Source of the DNA: Chloroflexota bacterium
GTDB lineage: Bacteria > Chloroflexota > Anaerolineae > B4-G1
Direction of reading: 5' to 3'
NCBI GenBank assembly: GCA_030596915.1
Contig: JAUVSX010000142.1
Location: forward strand, 1 to 7,415
DNA length: 7,415 bases
The position numbers and the translations under genes were made by a program. Below the pieces are notes generated by a model, which saw only the letters and a list, made by a program, of their open reading frames with translations, had not been told where the DNA came from and did not search any database. Shown piece after piece: positions 1 to 5,647 of this stretch. Position 1 is the first letter of the stretch. Every line of letters starts with the position of its first letter.

Positions 1-575
1 ACATCCTGGCCTGCGAACCAATGCCTGACGTGGCGGTGCCTCACCCACGCGGGCCGTGCGCAGAACGCGTACCCGATCAGATAGGGATCATCGGCCAGGG
101 GGGCACACCAGTAGCGTGCCTGGTAATCGCACCACTCCTCGAAGGCCGAACTGAAGACGTCGACGTACTCCGCCTGGCGGTTCCATGCCTCAATGTTGAG
201 CATGTCCAGGTGTGGGATGTAGGGCATCTGGGCCAGCCGGAACTCATCGGGAGTCCACTCGAGGGAGTGCCGGAGCCCGGGCGTCACCCACTCTTTGGTC
301 CAGCTTATGGTGTTGAAGCCCCATTCCCGCAGGGACCTGACGACGCCGTCGCGGATCCAGCTCTGCTTGCTGCCGTACCGCTCCTGCCAGATGGCGATGT
401 TGTGGTCGTACTTGAGAGACGCGTCGTCAATGTGGTTGATGCCTACGATGAAACAGGGATGGCCATCGGGGTCGATCAGTCGCGACCTGTCGCCGTCTTG
501 CTCAAGCCGGAAGAACCCGGTAGACAACAGGTTCTCGGCGGCGTGCCCGCCAAAGTGATCCTTCTCCTCGCCCAC
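1..575 (-). CDS. Agarase-like (GH50-type, clan GH-A) glycoside hydrolase, N-terminal part, runs off left edge
   Basis: An open minus-strand frame of 191 codons runs to the window edge without a stop, so the C-terminus is missing. The start is a GTG at 575-573 with Shine-Dalgarno GGGAGG 5 nt upstream; an in-frame TGA lies farther upstream with no other ATG, GTG or TTG between. The N-terminus shows GFFRLE (20-25), DPDGHP (35-40) and GINH (45-48), then REWGFNT (83-89) and DDPYLIGY (162-169). From memory of the family, this order matches agarase-like/GH50-like proteins of Planctomycetes and Chloroflexota, whose TIM barrel hydrolyses glycosides. No signal peptide is visible, so it probably acts in the cytoplasm on imported oligosaccharides. 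It is the last visible gene of the transporter cluster, 70 nt after the URO-D gene. Oddity: relatives usually have an Asp after LIGY; here the motif reads CARPAW (172-177). Family assignment is moderately sure, substrate unknown. Confidence 0.7.
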   Translation of the reverse strand, partial: MGEEKDHFGGHAAENLLSTGFFRLEQDGDRSRLIDPDGHPCFIVGINHIDDASLKYDHNIAIWQERYGSKQSWIRDGVVRSLREWGFNTISWTKEWVTPGLRHSLEWTPDEFRLAQMPYIPHLDMLNIEAWNRQAEYVDVFSSAFEEWCDYQARYWCAPLADDPYLIGYAFCARPAWVRHRHVRHWFAGQD

Positions 576-580
576 AGGCG

Positions 581-586
581 CCTCCC
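581..586 (-). promoter_or_regulatory. Ribosome binding site fixing the GTG start of the hydrolase-like gene
   Basis: On the minus strand GGGAGG lies 5 nt before GTG 575. No other usual start codon exists between this GTG and the upstream in-frame stop, so the site decides the start of an otherwise easily missed partial gene. Confidence 0.65.
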
Positions 587-596
587 AGACAAGATC

Positions 597-620
597 AAGA
601 AGGGGGTGCGCCCCTCTCTT
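597..620 (-). promoter_or_regulatory. Intergenic hairpin between URO-D gene and hydrolase-like gene
   Basis: An imperfect inverted repeat gives a 10-position stem (four G-C pairs next to the CGCA loop, one mismatch, one G-U pair). It sits in the 70-nt gap after the URO-D stop codon and 10 nt before the Shine-Dalgarno of the next gene. The following RNA is only mildly U-rich, so it is more likely an mRNA-stabilising or attenuating structure than a full terminator. The structure is read by eye, without folding energies. Confidence 0.45.
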
Positions 621-645
621 GGCAGATCGGTTTCACGTGCCGCGC

Positions 646-1713
646 CTAAGCGAACCGTCTCCGATGCTCCGTTCCATAGCACACAGCCTCGTCCAAGAAT
701 GCGTCAATGTTCTCGAGGGGTGTTCCCGGCACGATGCCGTTGCCCGCGGCAATGCACATCCCCCCTTCGGGGCGGTCGAACGTGTCGATGAGGCAGCGCA
801 CCTCCTCTCGAACGCCCTCGGGTCCCTTCTCCTGGAGCGTGTGTTGGACATCGATGCCGACGAGGAAGTTTAGCCGGTCGCCGTAGTCCCGCGCGATGGC
901 CACCTCGTCCATCGTCCCCTTCTGGACGGGATGGAAGACATCCACGCCGGTCTCGATCAGGTCCTCCATGATCGCCGTGTTGTTTCCACAACTGTGCAGC
1001 CACCAGTCGATGCCGTGCTCCTCCAGTACGGCGCCCACCCGCGCGTAGTAGGGCTTGATCAGCTCGCGGAAGGTCCTGGGGTTCATGAAGAGCTGTTCCT
1101 GGTGGCCCAGGTCATCGCTCGTCCAGAAGCCGTCGGGCTGAAGCTCCCGAGCCGCCCGCTCGATGTAGCCGCAGTACATGGTACAGAGTGCATCGTGCAG
1201 CCGGTGGACGCTATCTGGCTCCAGGTGGTAGTCCATCAGCAGATTGGTCATACTGCGGATGAACCAAGGCCTCTCGAAGAAGAGGTGCCACCACCCAAAC
1301 AGGGTGTAGCGGTCCTGACTCCGCAACGCCTCGGCCTGCGCCGCGAGCGCCTCGAAGTCGGGGTCCACCTCCGGGTCAGGCAGCTTTTCGACGAACTCGT
1401 CCAGCTTGCCCCAGTCGTCGATGAGGCAACTGGCATCGTGTGCGCCGCCCAACGAGACGTCCCAGGACAGGTCCATGCGCTCGACCATCAGGGCAACGCC
1501 GGTCAGTACGGGCACCCAGATGATGACAGCATCATCGGGATAGCGATCGAACTGCCGAAGCTGGTCGCCGTGCGCCTCGACCAGGCCCTCGCCCCACCAC
1601 TTGGCCATCATGATCGGGATGCGCGAGGGCCGTTCGCGCTCCAGAGCCTTGATCACCTCCGTCCGTGGGAGGGGACCCCAGTGGTTGCCACCGCGACCTG
1701 CTGAACGCACCAT
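646..1713 (-). CDS. URO-D superfamily protein, probable MtaA/CmuA-like methyltransferase relative (355 aa)
   Basis: This protein belongs to the uroporphyrinogen decarboxylase fold family (PF01208), which includes HemE and the zinc-dependent methyltransferases that move methyl groups to or from corrinoid carriers. Visible landmarks are TSDDLGHQEQLFMNP (198-212), a following PYY (221-223), and WWLHSCGNN (237-245) with the His-X-Cys-Gly zinc-ligand pair H240/C242. Then come GVDVFHP (256-262) and GGMCIAAGNGIVPGTPLENI (317-336). In MtaA-type enzymes a third zinc Cys follows APG near this last motif. Here that position appears to be Asn325, with Cys320 nearby as a possible substitute. The ATG at 1713 lies 6 nt after the permease stop, so translation is probably coupled. 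Its place directly behind sugar permeases, and the lack of heme genes, argue against HemE. A role on methylated sugars or a related substrate is inference; the reaction is unknown. Confidence 0.85.
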   Translation of the reverse strand: MVRSAGRGGNHWGPLPRTEVIKALERERPSRIPIMMAKWWGEGLVEAHGDQLRQFDRYPDDAVIIWVPVLTGVALMVERMDLSWDVSLGGAHDASCLIDDWGKLDEFVEKLPDPEVDPDFEALAAQAEALRSQDRYTLFGWWHLFFERPWFIRSMTNLLMDYHLEPDSVHRLHDALCTMYCGYIERAARELQPDGFWTSDDLGHQEQLFMNPRTFRELIKPYYARVGAVLEEHGIDWWLHSCGNNTAIMEDLIETGVDVFHPVQKGTMDEVAIARDYGDRLNFLVGIDVQHTLQEKGPEGVREEVRCLIDTFDRPEGGMCIAAGNGIVPGTPLENIDAFLDEAVCYGTEHRRRFA

Positions 1714-1719
1714 TTGTCT

Positions 1720-2592
1720 CTACCCCTTGACTGCACCTGCGGTCAGCCCGGCCACGAACTGTTTGCGCCCGACAACAAAGATCACGAGGATGGGTAAGGT
1801 CGCCAGGAAAGCACCCGCCAATATCATGCCGTACTCGATCTTGTATAGCCCGAAGAGAGTCGCCAGCCCCACAGGGAAGGTGAACTTCTCGTCGCTTCGC
1901 AGAGCGATCAGTGGCCACAGGTAGTTGTTCCACGAGCCCAGGAAGGTCAGCACTGCCAGGATCGACAACCCTGGACCGGCAAGGGGCAACCCGACGCGCC
2001 AATAGATGCCGAACTCGGAAGAGCCGTCGATACGCGCCGCATCTAGCAGATCATCTGGTATCGCGAGCATCGTCTGCCGCATGAGGAAGACGCCGAACGC
2101 GCTCAGTGCCCCAGGAAGGATGATCGACCAGTACGTGTCCAGCAGCGTGAGACGCACCATCAATAGGAAGAGTGGCACAAGCGTCACCTGCATCGGGAAC
2201 ATCAGCGTCGCCAAGAGGAAGGTGAACAGGGCGTTCTTCCCCCGGAACTCGTATTTGGCAAACCCCCAGCCCACCAGACTGGAGATGAACAGCGACAACA
2301 GCGTCTGGTTGATCGAGATCACAGCGCTATTGAACACCTGACGCAGGAAGGGGATCTCCTCGCCGCTCAGAAGCCGTTGGTAGTTTTCGAGCGTCGGGTT
2401 CGTGGGGATGAAGCGGAGGGGATACGCGAAGATCTCCGCGTTGAACTTGAACGATCCCGTCACCATGTAGACAAATGGCGCTCCGACGAGGACGCCCAGC
2501 ACCAGGAGAACCAGGAAAAGCACGACCATACTGGCATTGCGTCGAAGGCCTGCGGACGCGCGACGAGCGAGGGAAGGGGATGTGACAGCCAT
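1720..2592 (-). CDS. Carbohydrate ABC transporter permease, MalG type (290 aa)
   Basis: This is an inner-membrane permease of the CUT1 sugar ABC family and pairs with the preceding MalF-type protein. Hydrophobic segments lie near residues 22-45, 88-110, 121-145, 155-172, 205-225 and 255-275, fitting six membrane spans. The cytoplasmic EAA loop that contacts the ATPase is at 184-208: DAARIDG, then a run ending GLPLAGPG. The C-terminal RKQFVAGLTAGAVKG is typical of MalG-type proteins. I chose ATG 2592 over an in-frame start at 2616 because GGGAGG lies 6 nt upstream and the start sits 1 nt after the MalF-type stop; the longer form would overlap that gene. The length is normal for the family. No ATP-binding subunit is encoded in the window, so a shared MsmX/UgpC-type ATPase elsewhere is likely (inference). 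Confidence 0.95.
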   Translation of the reverse strand: MAVTSPSLARRASAGLRRNASMVVLFLVLLVLGVLVGAPFVYMVTGSFKFNAEIFAYPLRFIPTNPTLENYQRLLSGEEIPFLRQVFNSAVISINQTLLSLFISSLVGWGFAKYEFRGKNALFTFLLATLMFPMQVTLVPLFLLMVRLTLLDTYWSIILPGALSAFGVFLMRQTMLAIPDDLLDAARIDGSSEFGIYWRVGLPLAGPGLSILAVLTFLGSWNNYLWPLIALRSDEKFTFPVGLATLFGLYKIEYGMILAGAFLATLPILVIFVVGRKQFVAGLTAGAVKG

Positions 2593-2593
2593 A

Positions 2594-3481
2594 CTAATCC
2601 TCCCGGAACGCCCCAAGGAGCCTGAGCTGGATCACGGAGAGCACCAGGATGATGACGGTCAGAGCGTACCCAATGGCAGCCGCATAGCCGAACTTCATGA
2701 ACCGGAAGCCGTTGAGGTACAGGTACATCGTCATGAAGAGCCCGGCGTTCCTGGTACCCCCTTCGGGGCCAACCAGCAAATACGGTTCGCCAAAGAAATT
2801 GTACGAGCCGATGATCGCAATGATGATGACGAACAGCAAGGTCGGTCGCAGCAATGGGAGCGTGATGTGACGAAAGACCTGCCAGCGATTGGCTCCGTCG
2901 ATCGATGCGGCCTCCCAGATCTCGGGGGATATGGACTGCAAGCCGGCCAGGAAATAGATAGCGTTCACGCCGGTGTAGCGCCACAATCCAAGTATGATGA
3001 TCGAGGGCATAATGAGCGCTGGCTGTATCAGCCACGCCGGGTAGCCATCAAACCCCAGAGGCGCCAGGATGAAGTTGTTGATCAGCCCGTAGCGCTCATC
3101 GAAGACCAGCCTAAAGATGATGGCGACGACCACCCCGGAGGTGATCAGTGGGGAGAAGAAGAACAGACGGAAGAACTCGCGCACCGGCAGGCGGCGGATG
3201 TTCAGTGCCAGCCCTAACCCAAGCGCGACGGGGACGATCAAGAAGACGCTCCCCGCAGCGTAGTAGGAGGTATTGAACACCGACCTGAGGAACGTCTCGT
3301 CACTGAAGAGCTTGAGGTAGTTGCCCAGGCCGACGAACACGGGCTCGCTGCCGATGCCCGTCTGCTTGAAGAAACTCATGTAGAAACCATGCACTACCGG
3401 ATATGCGAAAAAGACCGCGTAGCCGATGAAAAACGGGCTGACGAATACATAGGGGGCCACACGGCGCTGCCACTGCTTCAT
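2594..3481 (-). CDS. Carbohydrate ABC transporter permease, MalF type (295 aa)
   Basis: This is the partner permease of the CUT1 sugar importer in the inner membrane. An N-terminal span (about 9-33) carries the common PYVFVSPFFIGYAVFFAYPV pattern. Further hydrophobic segments lie near 72-95, 105-127, 153-172, 212-230 and 262-286. The EAA loop is at 190-214: EAASIDGANRW, then HITLPLLRPT. The length is that of the short MalF-type permeases without the large periplasmic insertion of E. coli MalF. I chose ATG 3481 because AAGAGG lies 8 nt upstream; an in-frame GTG at 3490 overlaps that Shine-Dalgarno and has none of its own. The gene follows the binding-protein gene after a 156-nt spacer with hairpins and leads into the MalG-type gene with a 1-nt gap. 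The transported substrate cannot be named from sequence. Confidence 0.95.
   Translation of the reverse strand: MKQWQRRVAPYVFVSPFFIGYAVFFAYPVVHGFYMSFFKQTGIGSEPVFVGLGNYLKLFSDETFLRSVFNTSYYAAGSVFLIVPVALGLGLALNIRRLPVREFFRLFFFSPLITSGVVVAIIFRLVFDERYGLINNFILAPLGFDGYPAWLIQPALIMPSIIILGLWRYTGVNAIYFLAGLQSISPEIWEAASIDGANRWQVFRHITLPLLRPTLLFVIIIAIIGSYNFFGEPYLLVGPEGGTRNAGLFMTMYLYLNGFRFMKFGYAAAIGYALTVIILVLSVIQLRLLGAFRED
2599..2604 (-). promoter_or_regulatory. Ribosome binding site of the MalG-type permease
   Basis: GGGAGG on the minus strand lies 6 nt before ATG 2592, inside the last codons of the MalF-type gene. It supports the shorter start over the in-frame start at 2616 and implies coupled translation of the two permeases. 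Confidence 0.65.
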
Positions 3482-3489
3482 AGTACACA

Positions 3490-3495
3490 CCTCTT
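3490..3495 (-). promoter_or_regulatory. Ribosome binding site of the MalF-type permease
   Basis: AAGAGG on the minus strand is 8 nt from ATG 3481. It overlaps the alternative upstream GTG (3490-3488), which therefore cannot use it; this decides the start. Confidence 0.6.
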
Positions 3496-3502
3496 GAGAG
3501 AA

Positions 3503-3532
3503 GCGGGCGACGGAAGGAGCTCCGCCGCCCGC
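3503..3532 (-). promoter_or_regulatory. Strong hairpin in the binding-protein/permease spacer
   Basis: GCGGGCG (3503-3509) pairs with CGCCCGC (3526-3532). After one mismatch (3510 against 3525), four more pairs follow (3511-3514 with 3521-3524), closing a 6-nt loop. It sits just upstream of the permease Shine-Dalgarno. Such structures between binding-protein and permease genes are known to protect the upstream mRNA or dampen downstream expression, giving more binding protein than permease. The following RNA (TTCTCTC) is not a proper U tract, so complete termination is unlikely. Confidence 0.5.
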
Positions 3533-3550
3533 TTGGTTGCCGAAAGGTGG

Positions 3551-3589
3551 CTAGATGCCCTCCTCAGCCATCACATTGCGGATGCGTTT
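3551..3589 (-). pseudogene. Relic of the C-terminus of a second solute-binding protein
   Basis: On the minus strand the spacer encodes SKRIRNVMAEEGI followed by TAG at 3553-3551. The live binding protein ends SETIRDVMAEESA followed by TAG. The differences are mostly conservative (Asp/Asn, Ser/Gly), and homology stops abruptly on the N-terminal side. No start or ribosome binding site is attached. This fits a fragment left after deletion or recombination between two tandem paralogous binding-protein genes. A simple tandem duplication that later drifted is the alternative. Confidence 0.5.
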
Positions 3590-3614
3590 GGATGCCCGGT
3601 GAGGGCCTCCGCCG

Positions 3615-3631
3615 CCCGGCTCAATGCCGGG
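3615..3631 (-). promoter_or_regulatory. Perfect short hairpin just after the binding-protein stop
   Basis: CCCGGC (3615-3620) and GCCGGG (3626-3631) form a perfect 6-bp stem with a 5-nt loop, starting about 6 nt after the TAG of the binding-protein gene. No U tract follows, so it is read as an mRNA 3'-end or stability element, not a terminator. Confidence 0.4.
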
Positions 3632-3637
3632 AGGTGG

Positions 3638-4987
3638 CTACGCGCTCTCCTCAGCCATCACATCGCGGATGGTCTCGGAGACCTGAGTGAAGACCTCCTC
3701 CGGCGTCACATTGCCCTCGTACATGTCCGTGAACTGAGGGCTGAGGTTGCTGTTCAGCTCGGCCCGGTAGGGGCTCTGGTACTGGGCGGGCACCGAGGGA
3801 CCGAGTTCGGCGAACAGCCCGCCCAGATCCTGCCCGTCGAAGTACTCCTCCTCCTTGTGCAGCCGCGGGTCGTCCATCGCCGGGATGAAGGGCGGGAAGA
3901 GGTTGGTCATCTCGTATCGACGCACGTTGCCCTCGATGGAGAGCATCGAGTACTGCATGAAGTCCCAGGCCTCGTCGATGTAGTCAGAGTACTTCACGAT
4001 GCAGCTTCCCGTGCCGCCGTGGCAGCTCGTGCGGACTCCTCCGGCCTCAAACGCGGGCAGAGCGATCGCCCGCCACTTGCCCGAGAGCTCTGGCACGTTG
4101 TCCTTGAAGAAGCCAGCGTACCAGTCTGCCCCCTCCTTGGAGAGATACGTGCCATCTCTGATCGCTGCCCACCAGGCATCGTCCGCGGGCGGCCGCTCGG
4201 ACACCCCGTGCTCGTCCCGCAGCGCCAGGATCCAGTCCATCGTGTCGATGGACAAGTCGGAATCGAGCGTGACGTTGCCGTCGGCGTCGAAGTAGTCAGC
4301 TCCCCGGCTCCGCAGCAACAGCTCGTGGTTGGGGAAGGCCAACAACTTGACCGTATCGCTCACGAGCCCCTTGCCTTCATCAATGAAGTCATCCCACGTC
4401 TCGATCGCCTCCATGTCGATGCCGGCTTCCTCGAACACATCGGTGCGATAGAAGAACACGACCGGGGTAAGCGCGTGCTCGACGCCATAGACCTTGCCCT
4501 TGTACGTGTACAGTGCCTGGCGAGAGGCAACCAGCTTGTCCATGTAGCCGCCCTCTTTGAGCAAGTCCGCCAGGTCGACCAGGCCGGGGTCGCCGCCGCG
4601 CAGGAACCCGCCGAAGCGCCCCTGCTCCAGGTCCAGGAAATCGGGAGCACCGACGCCGCCGGCCTGGAGGGCGATCTGGGCCTTGTCGTGCAAGTCGGTG
4701 TAGGCAATCTCGCTGACATCGAGGTTGAAGTAGGGCTTCTCAGCCTTGTAGTCCTCGGCCATCGACTCAAACCAGCGGGCGTGGGTGTTCACGAAGGCCC
4801 ACAATTCCAGCGTGATCTCCTCGGGCTCCGCAGGTGCCTCGGTCGGTTCCTCCTTCTCAGGCTCCTCGGGAGCAGGCTCCGCGGGGGCCGGGGTGGCCGC
4901 CGGTGCGCACGCTGCGAGCGCTGCGCCTGCGGCGGTCAGGGCACTCAAGCGTAGGAAGTCGCGACGACTGAGCTTCTTCGTATCCAT
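3638..4987 (-). CDS. Sugar ABC transporter substrate-binding lipoprotein (449 aa)
   Basis: This extracytoplasmic solute-binding protein (family 1, MalE/UgpB-like) captures substrate for the two downstream permeases. The N-terminus has a twin-arginine motif, SRRDFLRLSA (7-16), then a hydrophobic stretch and lipobox ALAAC with the lipidated Cys at 27. It is therefore probably exported by Tat and membrane-anchored. Residues 28-56 are a Pro/Ala/Glu-rich linker. The mature domain starts with ITLELWAF (58-65) and contains family-typical YKGKVYGVEH (162-171), FFYRTDVFEEAGI (178-190) and ETWDDF (196-201). ATG 4987 has GAGGAGG 9 nt upstream. The length is normal. It is likely the first gene of the transporter transcript; the 660-nt region before it carries a good promoter and repeat elements. 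The leader style resembles Chloroflexota lipoproteins. Substrate is not predictable; Trp/Tyr-rich stretches fit sugar stacking. Confidence 0.95.
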   Translation of the reverse strand: MDTKKLSRRDFLRLSALTAAGAALAACAPAATPAPAEPAPEEPEKEEPTEAPAEPEEITLELWAFVNTHARWFESMAEDYKAEKPYFNLDVSEIAYTDLHDKAQIALQAGGVGAPDFLDLEQGRFGGFLRGGDPGLVDLADLLKEGGYMDKLVASRQALYTYKGKVYGVEHALTPVVFFYRTDVFEEAGIDMEAIETWDDFIDEGKGLVSDTVKLLAFPNHELLLRSRGADYFDADGNVTLDSDLSIDTMDWILALRDEHGVSERPPADDAWWAAIRDGTYLSKEGADWYAGFFKDNVPELSGKWRAIALPAFEAGGVRTSCHGGTGSCIVKYSDYIDEAWDFMQYSMLSIEGNVRRYEMTNLFPPFIPAMDDPRLHKEEEYFDGQDLGGLFAELGPSVPAQYQSPYRAELNSNLSPQFTDMYEGNVTPEEVFTQVSETIRDVMAEESA

Positions 4988-5013
4988 TCCTTATGTCCTC
5001 CTCGTGTCTCTTG

Positions 5014-5039
5014 ACTCCGTACATACACTCCGTTACACT
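5014..5039. promoter_or_regulatory. Direct repeat upstream of the binding-protein gene, possible operator
   Basis: ACTCCGT occurs twice, 13 bp apart (5014-5020 and 5027-5033), each followed by a similar TAC/ACA-rich half. The pair begins 27 bp upstream of the binding-protein start codon. The spacing is not a full helical turn multiple, so it may be two half-sites of one operator or chance. Confidence 0.3.
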
Positions 5040-5042
5040 GTG

Positions 5043-5073
5043 CCCCGTGTGGGTTCGGATTCACACGACGGGG
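5043..5073. promoter_or_regulatory. Inverted repeat upstream of the binding-protein gene
   Basis: CCCC-GTGTG (5043-5051) is mirrored by CACAC (5062-5066) and GGGG (5070-5073), with a 3-base bulge and a 10-base centre. It could be an operator or a leader hairpin about 55-85 nt before the start codon. No regulator gene is present in the window to match it to. Confidence 0.4.
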
Positions 5074-5404
5074 CGTAGAGATCATCCTCCGCTGGCAGCG
5101 GCGATGGTCTCCACTCTCTGCTTACCATTTGGGTTGATCTGGGCGATTGTACAGGCGCAGCCTCACCTCCTATTCGGTGCAGCGTGAGGGTGGCGGTGGT
5201 GACCCTGTCCCTTTGCCCCCAGCGTCTGACTTCTGGTGGTACCAAGGTCAGCCACATTTCCACCGGGTCCAGTCCGAGAGCGCCGAATACTCGATGATGG
5301 GTGCCATGCGCGGGCACGCGGCGCTTCTGGCACCATGGTATGTCCGCAGCTCAGGCAGCCGTCGGTGACCCCCTTCGCGGCGCCGCTGGCTGCTTGTGCA
5401 TGCC

Positions 5405-5432
5405 ATTATACCCAATCAGGTTATGTGGGCAA
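5405..5432 (-). promoter_or_regulatory. Sigma70-like promoter reading toward the transporter operon
   Basis: On the minus strand TTGCCC (5432-5427), a 16-bp spacer and a perfect TATAAT (5410-5405) are present. Transcription would begin near 5398, giving a leader of about 410 nt to the binding-protein ATG. It is the best minus-strand promoter I see between the first URO-D gene and the binding protein. The -35 box is only partly consensus. Confidence 0.5.
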
Positions 5433-5647
5433 CTGCCGGCCGAGTTGTGGGCGCAACGTGGTCATGGAGCGGCACCCTGACGCTGGAGCAGGTAGCCGTT
5501 TCTGCGCGCGCCCCGCGTCGCGTGCACCGGCAGACTGTGGAGCCCCCGGGTCCAATCTGAAGTGTCTCGTTCCCCAACTGCCAGATCAGTTTGTCGCCGC
5601 CCCCGCGGAGGCCACTCACCAGCAACTCCTTTGGGGCAATGGGCAGC

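Larger units (their letters stand above)
3514..3687. repeat. Imperfect 87-bp tandem duplication covering the binding-protein 3' end
   Basis: Two ungapped copies with an offset of exactly 87 bp: 3514-3600 and 3601-3687, roughly 70% identical overall by eye. The core is best conserved: 12 identical bases at 3520-3531 and 3607-3618, GGTGGCTA ending at 3553 and 3640, and 16 identical bases at 3561-3576 and 3648-3663. The right copy contains the last codons and stop of the live binding-protein gene plus its downstream flank. The left copy repeats that arrangement, including an in-frame stop, inside the spacer before the MalF-type permease. Confidence 0.75.
4988..5647. other. 660-bp region without a confident gene, upstream of the transporter operon
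   Basis: No open frame here looks like a known protein. It holds, going leftward from the URO-D stop, a weak candidate small ORF (5619-5416, GTG start), a sigma70-like minus-strand promoter (5405-5432), an imperfect inverted repeat at 5297-5306/5328-5336, a long inverted repeat at 5043-5073, and a pair of short direct repeats at 5014-5033. The likely role is the control region and long leader of the transporter operon. I see no known riboswitch motif, tRNA or convincing terminator. Confidence 0.5.

Noticed and set aside
21..791. Plus-strand open frame of 256 codons at the left edge
   Set aside because: The minus strand here encodes the agarase-like protein and the end of the URO-D protein with recognisable motifs; the plus frame spans both genes and their gap, as a chance frame would.
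931..1704. Plus-strand open frame of 257 codons opposite the 355-aa URO-D gene
   Set aside because: It is a mirror frame of a gene with clear family motifs, with no recognisable domain of its own.
646..1713. HemE (true uroporphyrinogen III decarboxylase) identity for either URO-D protein
   Set aside because: Both carry the His-X-Cys-Gly site of the methyltransferase branch, no heme genes are nearby, and HemE's typical N-terminal substrate-binding motifs are not seen.
2593..2616. Longer MalG-type start at 2616
   Set aside because: It would overlap the MalF-type gene by 23 nt and ignores the good Shine-Dalgarno placed 6 nt before ATG 2592.
3491..3500. CTCT/AGAG mini-hairpin that would hide the permease Shine-Dalgarno
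   Set aside because: The loop is only 2 nt for a 4-bp stem, too tight to form; a 3-bp version would be too weak to matter.
3389..4954. Very long plus-strand open frame (521 codons) opposite the binding-protein gene
   Set aside because: It is antisense to a well-supported binding protein, is rich in Val/Leu/Arg/Gly as expected of high-GC mirror frames, and has no family motifs.
5011..5039. Plus-strand promoter TTGACT-17 bp-TACACT
   Set aside because: It is a reasonable match, but there is no gene on the plus strand for it to serve; it overlaps the direct repeat and may be chance.
4988..5400. Cobalamin riboswitch in the operon leader, which would fit corrinoid methyltransferases
   Set aside because: I looked for the B12-box consensus (GCCAGGAGACC-like) on the minus strand and found only a weak GCCAGCGGC stretch, with no supporting conserved segments.
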